Assembly: GCA_937901255.1 (NCBI GenBank)
Contig: CALCHN010000048.1
Coordinates: 4,657 to 68,656 of the forward strand
Direction: 5' to 3'
Source of the DNA: an uncultured Flavobacteriales bacterium
Lineage (GTDB): Bacteria > Bacteroidota > Bacteroidia > Flavobacteriales_E > Vicingaceae
Length of the DNA stretch: 64,000 bases
A program made the position numbers and the translations under genes. A model generated the notes under the pieces. That model had not been told where the DNA came from. It saw only the letters and a list, made by a program, of their open reading frames with translations, and ran no database searches. Shown here one piece after another: positions 47,538-57,400 of the stretch. Each line of letters begins with the position of its first letter. Positions within the stretch are counted from its first letter, which is position 1.

Positions 47538-50348
47538 TTGAATACTTTTTTAAATAAAACTGCCAGTCATCTTATATCTAAATACAACGAAAATCTAGAG
47601 CATCTGCTTATTGTATTACCCAACAAACGTGCAGGATTATTTTTAAAACAAGAACTAAGCAAGATAATTAAAAACCCCATTTGGCTTCCCGAAATTGTAG
47701 GTACAGAAGATTTTATCGAACAAACTTCATCAGCCGAAATTATTGATAACCTCACCCAATTATTCGAGTTGTACGAGTGTTATAAAAACATTAGTGATGC
47801 TCCAGAAATTTTTGAAGATTTTTCTAAATGGGGGCAAATTTTATTACACGATTTCAATGAAATTGACAGGTATTTAATTCCACCTGATAAGTTTTTTAAA
47901 GAAATAAACGACATTAGAGCTATAGAAGTTTGGAATTTAGGAGATAATGAACTATCTGATTTTCAAAAACAATACCTGAAATTTTGGAAAGAACTTAGTC
48001 AGCTCTATGCTACTTATAAAACCACTTTAGAAAGCAAAAACATGGCTTACCAGGGAATGGCTTTTAGAAAAGTAGCAGAAGAAATTGCTGAAAATCCTGA
48101 GTTTTTTATCGAAAATAAAATTGCCCATTGGCAAAAAATAATATTTGTTGGTTTTAATGCATTAAACCAAGCCGAAGAAACCATTATTAGCTCGCTTATT
48201 AAACAAAATAAGGCCGAAATTCTTTGGGATGCAGATAAATATTACTTGGAAGATGACCTGCAAGAAAGTGGTTTCTTTTTAAGAAAATATATTAAAAAAG
48301 AGGTTTTCGCTCCTTTTAATTGGATTAATGATAAATTTAATCAAACCACCAAAAACATTGAGATTATTGGTGTTCCTCAACAAATTGGGCAAGCCAAATA
48401 TTTATCGGAAATCTTAAATAAAATTGACCCAAAAAGTAATTATAAAGATACCGCAATTGTTTTAGCTGACGAAAACATGCTTATTCCGGTTATGCAATCT
48501 ATTCCCGATGAAATTAGCAATGTTAACGTTACTATGGGTTACCCCTTAAAAAATACCAGTCTTACCATATTTTTCGAAACCATTTTTCAGCTTTTTATGA
48601 ATGCAGAAAAATTTGGTTCAAAAGATACTCTAACCTACCATTACAAAGATTTAATTAACCTGTTTAGACTTCCTTTTAGCAATGTAATTATAGGAAACAA
48701 AACAATTGAACAGCTAAATTCAAAAATTATACAGCAAAATTGGGTTTTTATTAATAACGATAAACTTCAGTTTATAAACGATGCTCTACCTTTTAAATTA
48801 CCTGTAAGAGCAACTATCTTAGATTTAATAAGCATTTCTAAAACCATTATTTCTATTGGAAAAGAACATTATCAGCAATTAATTAAAAAAAATACTGCCA
48901 GTAGTTTTCACCTAGAATTAGAGTATTTATTTCACTTTTCTAAACTTTTTAATCAGTTAGAATTATTACTTACTCAGCAAGATGCTATAACCAGTTTTAA
49001 AGGGTTTTACAGTATTTTCAGACAACTATTAAGCTCTTTTTCTATTGAACTTTATGGCGAACCGCTACAAGGTTTGCAAATAATGGGAATGTTGGAAACG
49101 AGAAATATCGACTTTAAAAATGTAATTATTATTGGTGCTAATGAAGGCGTTTTGCCCAAAGGAAAAACATTTAATTCTTTTATTCCTTATGACTTAAAAA
49201 ATGCTTACCAATTGCCAACACATTACGAAAAAGATGCTGTTTATGCTTATCATTTTTACAGATTAATACAAAATGCCGAAAATATATTTATCACCCACAA
49301 TACTGAAACAAATGAGTTTGGTAGCGGAGAGCAAAGTAGATTTATTACACAAATAGAACATGAATTAAATAGCTCCAAAAAGCCTAATATTAAAATTGCT
49401 AAAAAACTAATTAACTACCCTACTTCTAAATTTGAACAATCGAATATATCTATTGAAAAAACTGACGAAGTTATAAACCGTATAAAAGAGATTTTGAGCA
49501 ACCAATTATCTCCAACAGCACTTAATACTTACATTAATTGTCCGTTAGATTTTTATTATAAATACATTTTAAAAATTAACGAAGAAGACGATGTTGAAGA
49601 AACTATAGAACACAACACTTTCGGGAGTTTTATTCATGAAATTTTTGAACAGCTTTATGAAGAATTCTTAAACATAGAGCTTAAAGAAGAACACATAAAA
49701 TTAATGCTGAAAAATGCCAGTAAGGTTACTTATGATGTCTTCTCCAAAAACTTTAGTGATGTTGAATTAAAAAGTGGTAAAAACCTTTTAATTTATTCTG
49801 TTGCACAAACTTACATCAACAATTTTCTTAAAAAAGAATTGAATTTAGTTAAAAAAAGTCAGCAACCTTTAATTGTAAAATCGTTGGAACAAAAATTAGA
49901 ATTCTCAACAAATTATGGATTTGAAGATAATACTGTTAAACTTTCTGGAACTATTGATAGAATTGATTCTATAGGCAGGTTAAATAGAATTATTGATTAT
50001 AAAACTGGTGGTGTAGAGCCTGCCGAATTAAAGATTAAAGAACTTGATGAGTTATTATTGCCCAACAAGAAAAACAAAGCTTTTCAAATCTTATTTTATG
50101 CTTTGCTTTACCACAAAAACAATTCTACATTTTTAAACGACACAACAGAATGTAATGCTGGTATTATCTCTTTTAGAAAACTGACCAACGATTTTATGAA
50201 GTTCAACCTAGATGGAGAAGGAAAAATAACAGCAGAATTACTAAGTGATTTTGAAAATCAAATTAAAGCTATTTGTGAAGAAATGATAGCTATAGAAATT
50301 CCTTTTATTCATGATTCTAGCTCTAAATATTGTAAATTTTGCAACTAA
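47538..50348 (+). CDS. AddB-like PD-(D/E)XK exonuclease/helicase-like protein
   Basis: This 936-residue protein begins at TTG, since no in-frame ATG lies nearby. Early residues contain L-P-N-K-R-A-G-L-F-L-K-Q-E-L, the degenerate nucleotide-binding motif of AddB-type proteins. The C-terminal part (from about 650) has N-C-P-L-D-F-Y-Y-K-Y and G-S-F-I-H-E-I-F-E. The nuclease motif I-I-D-Y-K-T-G-G and a final Y-C-K-F-C-N complete the four-cysteine iron-sulfur pattern with the first C. It should pair with an AddA-like helicase for double-strand-break repair; that gene is not in the window. Confidence 0.85.
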   Translation: MNTFLNKTASHLISKYNENLEHLLIVLPNKRAGLFLKQELSKIIKNPIWLPEIVGTEDFIEQTSSAEIIDNLTQLFELYECYKNISDAPEIFEDFSKWGQILLHDFNEIDRYLIPPDKFFKEINDIRAIEVWNLGDNELSDFQKQYLKFWKELSQLYATYKTTLESKNMAYQGMAFRKVAEEIAENPEFFIENKIAHWQKIIFVGFNALNQAEETIISSLIKQNKAEILWDADKYYLEDDLQESGFFLRKYIKKEVFAPFNWINDKFNQTTKNIEIIGVPQQIGQAKYLSEILNKIDPKSNYKDTAIVLADENMLIPVMQSIPDEISNVNVTMGYPLKNTSLTIFFETIFQLFMNAEKFGSKDTLTYHYKDLINLFRLPFSNVIIGNKTIEQLNSKIIQQNWVFINNDKLQFINDALPFKLPVRATILDLISISKTIISIGKEHYQQLIKKNTASSFHLELEYLFHFSKLFNQLELLLTQQDAITSFKGFYSIFRQLLSSFSIELYGEPLQGLQIMGMLETRNIDFKNVIIIGANEGVLPKGKTFNSFIPYDLKNAYQLPTHYEKDAVYAYHFYRLIQNAENIFITHNTETNEFGSGEQSRFITQIEHELNSSKKPNIKIAKKLINYPTSKFEQSNISIEKTDEVINRIKEILSNQLSPTALNTYINCPLDFYYKYILKINEEDDVEETIEHNTFGSFIHEIFEQLYEEFLNIELKEEHIKLMLKNASKVTYDVFSKNFSDVELKSGKNLLIYSVAQTYINNFLKKELNLVKKSQQPLIVKSLEQKLEFSTNYGFEDNTVKLSGTIDRIDSIGRLNRIIDYKTGGVEPAELKIKELDELLLPNKKNKAFQILFYALLYHKNNSTFLNDTTECNAGIISFRKLTNDFMKFNLDGEGKITAELLSDFENQIKAICEEMIAIEIPFIHDSSSKYCKFCN

Positions 50349-50355
50349 CATCAGT

Positions 50356-51642
50356 CTATTTTTGAGCTTCAACAATTTTCTCCAACTTAATTCCTCTTGA
50401 GCCTTTTACTAAAATATTTCTATTTTTAGGTTTATTTTCAAAAAACCAGTTAATTACTTCTTCATAATTATTAAAAAAATGGAGTAACTCATTGTTTTTA
50501 TATTTATCTGATAATGAGAAGAAATGATTTCCTACAAAAATTGTTGCCAAGTGGTTGTTTACCGCTTTTTCTATAATCGTACGATGTTCCTCTTCACTTA
50601 CATCACCCAGTTCAAGCATATCGCCTAAAATCATTAATTTATTTGAGAATTGTCCTTCAATAAATGTTTCTATTGCTGCATTCATACTGGTTGGATTAGC
50701 ATTGTAAGCATCCAAATAATAGGTGTTTCCTCCTATTTCAGCAAATTGAGAACGATTATTAGTGGAAACATAATTTGAAATGGCATCAACAATATCTTTT
50801 TCATTAACATTAAAGTAATCTCCTATACAAATTGCAGCCATTATGTTGGGAAAATTATATTTACCATATAAATTGGTCGTGATTATATTGTTGTTCCATG
50901 CAATTGTTAAATTAGGAGAGCTTTCTATTAATTTAAAATCATGACTTTTTGCATTCTCACCATAGCCAATTCTATTTATTTCAGATGACAAATCCATTAA
51001 TAACTCATCATCTTCATTAACAAACAAAACTCCTTCATTTTGCTTTATAAACTTATACAACTCAGATTTTGTTTTAATAACACCTTCATAACTTCCAAAA
51101 CCTTCAATATGAGCTTTACCAATATTGGTTATTATTCCGAAAGTAGGTTCGGCTATCTTACTTAAAAATTCAATTTCTCCTAAATGGTTGGCTCCCATTT
51201 CTATTATTGCAATTTCTGTATCTGGTTGTAATGACAACAAAGTTAACGGAACTCCTATGTGATTGTTTAAGTTACCTTTGGTAGCTAATGTTCTATATTT
51301 TCTAGATAAAACCGTATAGATTAATTCTTTGGTGGTGGTTTTTCCGTTACTGCCAGTAATTCCTATTACAGGAAATTTAAATTGTTTTCTGTGATAATTA
51401 GCAAGATGTTGTAAGGTAGTTAAAACATCATCTACTAAAATAAATTTATCCGATTTAACAACATTTTTGTCATCGACAACTGCATAAGATGCTCCATTAT
51501 CTATGGCTTGTTGAGCAAATTGATTAGCATCAAAATTTTCTCCTTTTAATGCAAAAAAAATACTGTCTTTACTAATATTTCTAGTATCTGTAGAAACATT
51601 TCTTTTTTCTAAAAAAAGTTGATACAATTCTTGAATTTCCAT
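50356..51642 (-). CDS. murF: UDP-N-acetylmuramoyl-tripeptide--D-alanyl-D-alanine ligase
   Basis: This 428-residue cytoplasmic peptidoglycan ligase adds D-Ala-D-Ala to UDP-MurNAc-tripeptide. The N-terminus reads S-T-D-T-R-N-I, the ATP site is I-G-I-T-G-S-N-G-K-T-T-T-K-E (about 101-114), and N-A-N-P-T-S-M-N-A-A lies near 300. The ATG at 51642 (M-E-I-Q-E-L-Y-Q-L-F) is the correct start; an upstream frame extension runs into the gldJ terminator. The gldJ-murF order is familiar from flavobacteria. Confidence 0.95.
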   Translation of the reverse strand: MEIQELYQLFLEKRNVSTDTRNISKDSIFFALKGENFDANQFAQQAIDNGASYAVVDDKNVVKSDKFILVDDVLTTLQHLANYHRKQFKFPVIGITGSNGKTTTKELIYTVLSRKYRTLATKGNLNNHIGVPLTLLSLQPDTEIAIIEMGANHLGEIEFLSKIAEPTFGIITNIGKAHIEGFGSYEGVIKTKSELYKFIKQNEGVLFVNEDDELLMDLSSEINRIGYGENAKSHDFKLIESSPNLTIAWNNNIITTNLYGKYNFPNIMAAICIGDYFNVNEKDIVDAISNYVSTNNRSQFAEIGGNTYYLDAYNANPTSMNAAIETFIEGQFSNKLMILGDMLELGDVSEEEHRTIIEKAVNNHLATIFVGNHFFSLSDKYKNNELLHFFNNYEEVINWFFENKPKNRNILVKGSRGIKLEKIVEAQK

Positions 51643-51654
51643 ACAAACAAACAT

Positions 51655-51688
51655 AAAAAAACCTCTAATGAAAATCATAAGAGGTTTT
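51655..51688 (-). terminator. Intrinsic terminator between gldJ and murF
   Basis: On the minus strand, a 9-bp stem AAAACCTCT/AGAGGTTTT is followed by T. It lies 24 bases past the gldJ stop and just before murF, so some read-through or a separate promoter is needed for murF. Confidence 0.8.
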
Positions 51689-51711
51689 AAAATTTTATAA
51701 GCTAATCAATG

Positions 51712-53256
51712 TTAATATCCTAAACCTACTGGACTACCAACTCTTGTCATTGCACATCTAAAACCAATATAAGAAGTAGATTGCTCTTCAGTTAAGTATC
51801 TTCTAGTGCCAGGAACCATCCAATAAGCTCTATCTCTCCATGAAGCACCTTTGTAAACTCTAGCTCTATCATTTACTAAAGAAGTACCTCCAAATTCATA
51901 CATTTGTTTTTGTTTATTTAGTTGATCAAAATCAGAATCTATAGCTCCAGCACCAACTTCTCCGTAATAGATACTAGATTCCCAATGTCCATCAAGATAA
52001 TCAATATTATCAGCAGATTTATAATTTCTTCTATCTGTTAAATTATCTTTTTCAGTATCAACATCTCTGTATCTAATTTTTCCAGGAACTCCAATTATTT
52101 CTCCAGTAACTGAATCTTTAACTACTTCATCATATTTTTCAGCAATTAATCCATCATCATCCAGCACTTTTGTTTGATAAACATTACCTCTAAATGGTCT
52201 AAAATCATCATTATCCTCTAAAGATAAAGGTCTATAAACATCCATTACCCATTCACTAACATTACCAGCCATATTATATAAACCATAATCATTTGGCCAA
52301 TATGCATAAACAGGAGCTGTTACATCTGCATTATCATTTAATTTACCAGCAACCCCCATGTTATCACCTCTACCTCTTTTAAAGTTCGCTAATATTTGAC
52401 CAATATATTTTTCGTTAGAGTTCCTAACCGCATGTCCATTCCATGGATATAATTTTTTATCTGGAATTAATTCATCTATAGTATTACCTATTAATCCATA
52501 AGCTGCATATTCCCATTCAGCTTCTGTTGGTAGTCTATATTTTGGTAATAAAATACCATCTTCCATTTTAACATTTCTAAATTCTTTGTTAGGATCTAAA
52601 TCCATAACACCGTCAATTCTTTTTCCACTTTCATACTGTCCTAACATGTAAGCCTCAGTATTAAAGTGATCATCATTAATTTGGTTAGGATAATGTTCAA
52701 ACAATCCTTCTCTAATTAATATTATTTCATTCACTCTGTCTGTTCTCCAAGCACAAAAATCATTAGCTTGCAACCAGTTTACACCTACTACAGGGTAATC
52801 TCTATAAGAAGGATGTCTTAAATAATACTCCACATAAGGTTCGTTATAAGCTAATTTACTTCTCCACACCAAGGTGTCTGGCACAGCTTTTTTATACACC
52901 TCAGGGTAATCTAAAGAAAAAACTCTGTTTAACCAGTATAAATATTCTAAATATGCAAAGTTAGAAACCTCTGTCTCATCCATATAAAATGATGAAACAG
53001 TTACAGTTCTTGGAATATTATTCCAATCGTAGTTTACTTCTTGTTCTACTCTACCCATTGTAAACCTACCACCTTCAATTAAAACCAAACCTGGCCCGGT
53101 TTCTTGTTCCAAATAAGGTACTTTTTGAAAACCACCGTTTCTTGGGTCATTATAATTCCATCCAGTTGTACTTGATTGCTCATGTTTACATGAAGTGAAA
53201 AACAATGAAGTAATCATTAATGATGCAATGAATAAATTTATTTTTTGTAGTTTCAT
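51712..53256 (-). CDS. gldJ: Gliding motility/T9SS lipoprotein GldJ (formylglycine-generating-enzyme-like)
   Basis: This 514-residue outer-membrane lipoprotein has a signal peptide ending in a lipobox with Cys23 (S-L-F-F-T-S-C). The body is a FGE/sulfatase-modifying-factor fold: F-T-M-G-R near 68, F-Y-M-D-E-T-E-V-S-N, W-L-Q-A-N-D-F-C-A-W, R-L-P-T-E-A-E-W-E-Y-A-A-Y-G, N-M-A-G-N-V-S-E-W-V-M-D, and G-A-S-W-R-D-R. In Flavobacterium GldJ is needed for gliding and stabilises GldK; catalytic cysteines of true FGEs are not conserved in this group. Linkage to porU, porV and murF supports GldJ over GldK. Confidence 0.88.
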   Translation of the reverse strand: MKLQKINLFIASLMITSLFFTSCKHEQSSTTGWNYNDPRNGGFQKVPYLEQETGPGLVLIEGGRFTMGRVEQEVNYDWNNIPRTVTVSSFYMDETEVSNFAYLEYLYWLNRVFSLDYPEVYKKAVPDTLVWRSKLAYNEPYVEYYLRHPSYRDYPVVGVNWLQANDFCAWRTDRVNEIILIREGLFEHYPNQINDDHFNTEAYMLGQYESGKRIDGVMDLDPNKEFRNVKMEDGILLPKYRLPTEAEWEYAAYGLIGNTIDELIPDKKLYPWNGHAVRNSNEKYIGQILANFKRGRGDNMGVAGKLNDNADVTAPVYAYWPNDYGLYNMAGNVSEWVMDVYRPLSLEDNDDFRPFRGNVYQTKVLDDDGLIAEKYDEVVKDSVTGEIIGVPGKIRYRDVDTEKDNLTDRRNYKSADNIDYLDGHWESSIYYGEVGAGAIDSDFDQLNKQKQMYEFGGTSLVNDRARVYKGASWRDRAYWMVPGTRRYLTEEQSTSYIGFRCAMTRVGSPVGLGY

Positions 53257-53290
53257 AACTATTTATTTTAAAAACTATTTTTAAGATTAA

Positions 53291-54271
53291 CTAAAAAGAA
53301 GGACAACTTATTGTTCTAAATCTAGGTTTTTTAGGTTTACAATCGAACTGCATTCCTGTTGAGAACTCGTGAGAACCTGCAGTTTGATTGGTTAATTTAG
53401 ACACTGTAATATCATAACTGTATCCAAATTTAAGTATTCCTGCTTCAAAACCAATAGAAGCAATAAAAGAATCTTGATTTCTGTACCATAAACCACCATA
53501 AATTGGTCCTTTATTATAATACATACCAAAATTTATTTGTAAAAAGTTTTCTTGTAACTGAACTAAAACGTTTGGAGATAGTGTTGCTGGTTCTCCTTTA
53601 CTATCTATAGGAATTTGAACTCCTGCATGAAAAGTATATTTTCTTGGTAACGGACTAATACCTTCAATTACTGACTCGTTAGGCTGAGTTAAATGATGAA
53701 CTGCAAAACCAACAAATATATTTTCAGTATAACCTAACATACCTGCTGAGAAATCAACAAAACTTCTTGGCTCATCTCTTTGCACTTCGTTCGTATTAAA
53801 TATAAACCCTCTTCTTGGGTCAATTTGATCTCCAAAAGTCAGTTTACTCCAATCTACTCTTTTTTGAGCCCATGTTCCTTGAACACCTGCTCTAAGTGTA
53901 AATTTTCTTGTAACTTGTAACTCATAAGAGTAAATACCACTTACATTAATAGTATTCAGTGTGCCCTCTCCGGCTCTATCATTAAGTACTAATAAACCAA
54001 TACCACCAGACAATGCATCTACATGTTGGTCGTAAGAAGCACTATTGGTCACAAACGAACCACTAATACCTGGCCATTGATTTCTATGGTTTAATGAAAG
54101 CTTAGGGCAATAAGATGCTCCAGCAAATGCAGGATTTAAATAAAGTTGATTTGCATAAAACTGTGTAAATTCAGGGTCTTGTGCAAACAACTTACCCGTG
54201 AAAACTACTGTTAACAACGCAATTAAACTTAATTTAAAGCCACCTTTTATTATTATGTTACCTTTTATCAT
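53291..54271 (-). CDS. PorP/SprF-family type IX secretion membrane protein
   Basis: This 326-residue outer-membrane protein has a signal peptide of about 30 residues ending in L-F-A-Q. The family opening D-P-E-F-T-Q-F-Y-A-N-Q-L-Y-L-N-P-A-F-A-G is followed by beta-strands of a barrel. PorP/SprF proteins partner with T9SS components or with specific adhesins such as SprB. This copy lies 34 bases upstream of gldJ and divergent from porU, so it is part of the T9SS/gliding neighbourhood. A TACATTTG -7 element lies at 54307-54314 on the minus strand. Confidence 0.9.
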   Translation of the reverse strand: MIKGNIIIKGGFKLSLIALLTVVFTGKLFAQDPEFTQFYANQLYLNPAFAGASYCPKLSLNHRNQWPGISGSFVTNSASYDQHVDALSGGIGLLVLNDRAGEGTLNTINVSGIYSYELQVTRKFTLRAGVQGTWAQKRVDWSKLTFGDQIDPRRGFIFNTNEVQRDEPRSFVDFSAGMLGYTENIFVGFAVHHLTQPNESVIEGISPLPRKYTFHAGVQIPIDSKGEPATLSPNVLVQLQENFLQINFGMYYNKGPIYGGLWYRNQDSFIASIGFEAGILKFGYSYDITVSKLTNQTAGSHEFSTGMQFDCKPKKPRFRTISCPSF

Positions 54272-54306
54272 GTAGTTTTTAAACGTATAATTTAAAAATC
54301 AAGTTC

Positions 54307-54314
54307 CAAATGTA
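54307..54314 (-). promoter_or_regulatory. -7 promoter element of the porP/sprF-gldJ operon
   Basis: TACATTTG on the minus strand matches TAnnTTTG and lies 36 bases before the porP/sprF ATG, in the porP-porU divergent spacer. Confidence 0.5.
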
Positions 54315-54428
54315 GCTATTTTTTTTACAAACCTAAAAAAAACAATAAAGATTTTTTAATTTCGTTTAGCTTTAAAATTAATTTGTAAAACTAATGTTAT
54401 TAGTCTTAATTTTATAAAAAAAATTTAA

Positions 54429-57400
54429 ATGTTTTATAAAAAAACACTTTCTACTGCCCTATCATTACTTCTTCCTCTATGTTTTATAGCTGGAAATGTT
54501 ATTGTTGAGAATACTATTTCATGGGATTCAAATGTTAAACAAAACACAGAATTTACAACTCAAAAAAATAATTCAAAGTGGTTGCCTTCATTTAATAATA
54601 TGGATTTTATTGCTGAAAAAGATTATTTAGCTATCTATTTCGATAAAATTCTTCTCAACCAAGAACGTCTTATTAATATAAATATTATAAATATTAACTA
54701 CGAACCTATTTCTTTTGAAGAAATCCAAAATATGTATGGTTTTGATTACTTACCAAACGATATTGAACTAAAGTTTTTTAATGGTATCGAAAAAAAAGTA
54801 AATTATGGCTTCTACAACTTTAAACCTATTATATATGATAAAAATAGCGGTACTTATAAAAAAGTAGTGAGTTACAAATTTGAATTAATTACTGAAAAAC
54901 CTACCATAACCCAAAAAAATAAAAATTTAACCTTAAATTCTGTATTAGAAACTGGTGACTGGTATAAAATTGGCGTAACTAAAGATGGTGTTTTTAAACT
55001 TACTTATGATTTTCTTAAAGATTTAGGACTTGATGTTGACAATATAAACCCCGCCAACATTAAGGTTTATGGTAATGGCGGAAAAATGTTGCCTCTACTA
55101 AATAGCGATTACAGACCTGATGACCTTCAACAAAACGCTATTATAGTAGCTGGTGAAAATGATGGTATTTTTGATAAAGGAGATTATGTGTTATTTTACG
55201 GTCAATCTCCAAACACCTGGGAATTAAACACTGTTAGCAATAGGTTTAATCATAAAAATAACTTATTTAGCGATACTTCTTTTTACTTTCTTACCGCAAG
55301 CAATACCGGACAACCTTCAAAAAGAATTACCTCACAAGCATCCTTAAGTGGTGCTAACATAAATGTTACTTCTTTTAATGATTTTACCTATCATGAAAAG
55401 GATTTGGTTAACCTTATTAAATCTGGACAGGAATGGTATGGGGAAGTTTTTGACATACGAACTAATTATAATTTTAGTTTTAATGCTCCAAATTTAGATA
55501 TAAACACGCCTGTGCAAGTAGAAGTTTTTACCGCTGCACGTTCTAGCAGTAACAGTACTTTTACTATAAATACGAATTCAAATTCATTTAATGTTTTTTG
55601 TTCATTTGTTTATCTTAACAATTACAATAGTCCATTTGCCTCAACAGGTTCAAATTCAACATCATTTATAGCAACAAATAATATTATTAATATAGGTATT
55701 ACTTATAATCGCCCTAATTCTTTATCTACTGGTTGGTTAAATAAAATTGAACTTAATTATAGAAGAAACCTCAGCATGATTGGTAATCAATTATTTTTTA
55801 GAGACATCAACTCAGTTGCAGTTGGCAATATTGCTTCTTTCAACATTTCTAATGCTGGAACTATAACTAAAATATGGGATGTAAGCGACCCTTTTAATAT
55901 CAAAGAAATTAATTATACGCTTTCAGGAGGTTCGGCATCATTTAGTGTTGCTACCGATAGCCTTAGAGAATTTGTTGCTTTAACCAATAACTATGAAACA
56001 CAAATTACTCCATTGGGCAAGGTTGAAAACCAAAACTTACACGGGATAACACAAGCAGATATGGTAATAGTAAGTCATCCCATTTTTTTATCTCAAGCAG
56101 GACAAGTAGCAGATTTCCATAATGACGAAGGATTAAATGTAATTATTGTAACACCTCAACAAATTTATAATGAATTCTCTTCTGGTAGTCAGGACATTGT
56201 TGCTATTAGAGATTTTATTCGTATGTTGTACAATAGAGCTACTGTTCCTACTGACTTACCAAAATATTTGTTGTTGTTTGGAGATGGTTCTTATGACAAT
56301 AAAAACAGACTTACCAGTAACACTAATTTCATCCCTACTTTTCAATCTGTAAACTCAACAAACCCCTTAGGAACAGAATCCTATGTTTCTGATGATTTTT
56401 ATGGCATGTTAGACCCAACTGAAGGAGTATGGAGTACCCCAGAACTTATGGATATTGCCATTGGAAGACTCCCAGTAAAATCTCAACAAGAAGCAAATAA
56501 TGTAGTAAATAAGATACTAAACTACAACACAACTACCACGCTTGATGATTGGAGAAATGACATTGTGTTTGTTGGCGATGATGAAGATGGAAATTTACAC
56601 ATGAAGGATGCAAATAAAATTGCTGATACAGTTGTAACCCATTACAAAGCATACAATGTAAATAAAATACTTATAGATGCCTATAAACAAGTAGCAACAC
56701 CAGGAGGAAATAGATACCCCGAAGTAAATGATGAGCTTGATAAAGCAGTAAATAATGGTTCTTTAATTATTAACTACACGGGGCATGGTGGCGAAGTTGG
56801 TTGGGCTCATGAAAGAATTTTAACTGTACCGATGATAAATAATTGGGAAAATCAAAGAGGTCTTCCATTGTTCATTACCGCTACTTGTGAGTTTAGTAGG
56901 TTTGATGATCCTTCTAGAACTTCTGCGGGAGAGTTGATTTTATTAAATAAGAAAGGAGGAATTGCTCTACTTACTACTGTAAGAACTGTGTTTTCTGGTC
57001 CCAACTTTGCCTTAAACAAAACTTTATTCGACATTATTTTCACTAAAAACAACATTGAAGATAAAACACTTGGTGAGATTTTTACAGAAACAAAAAATCT
57101 TACCAATGGAGGGACTAACAACAGAAACTTTACTTTATTAGGAGATCCTGCTCTTAAATTAGCCTATCCCAACCATGAGGTAATTACTACGAAACTCAAC
57201 AACATTAATGTTAGCAGTATTGATACTATTAAAGCCTTGCAAAAAGTAACTATTGAAGGATATGTGCAAAACAGAAGTGGACAAAAACTAACCAACTTTA
57301 ATGGCATTATTAAACCAACTGTATTCGATAAAGCTAAAACCATTACCACATTACAAAATGACGGAGGTAGTGCTTTTCAGTTTAATTTACAAACAAGTAA

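Noticed and set aside
51643..51678. N-terminal extension of murF to 51678
   Set aside because: The extra 12 codons lie in the gldJ terminator hairpin. ATG 51642 matches the MurF N-terminus.
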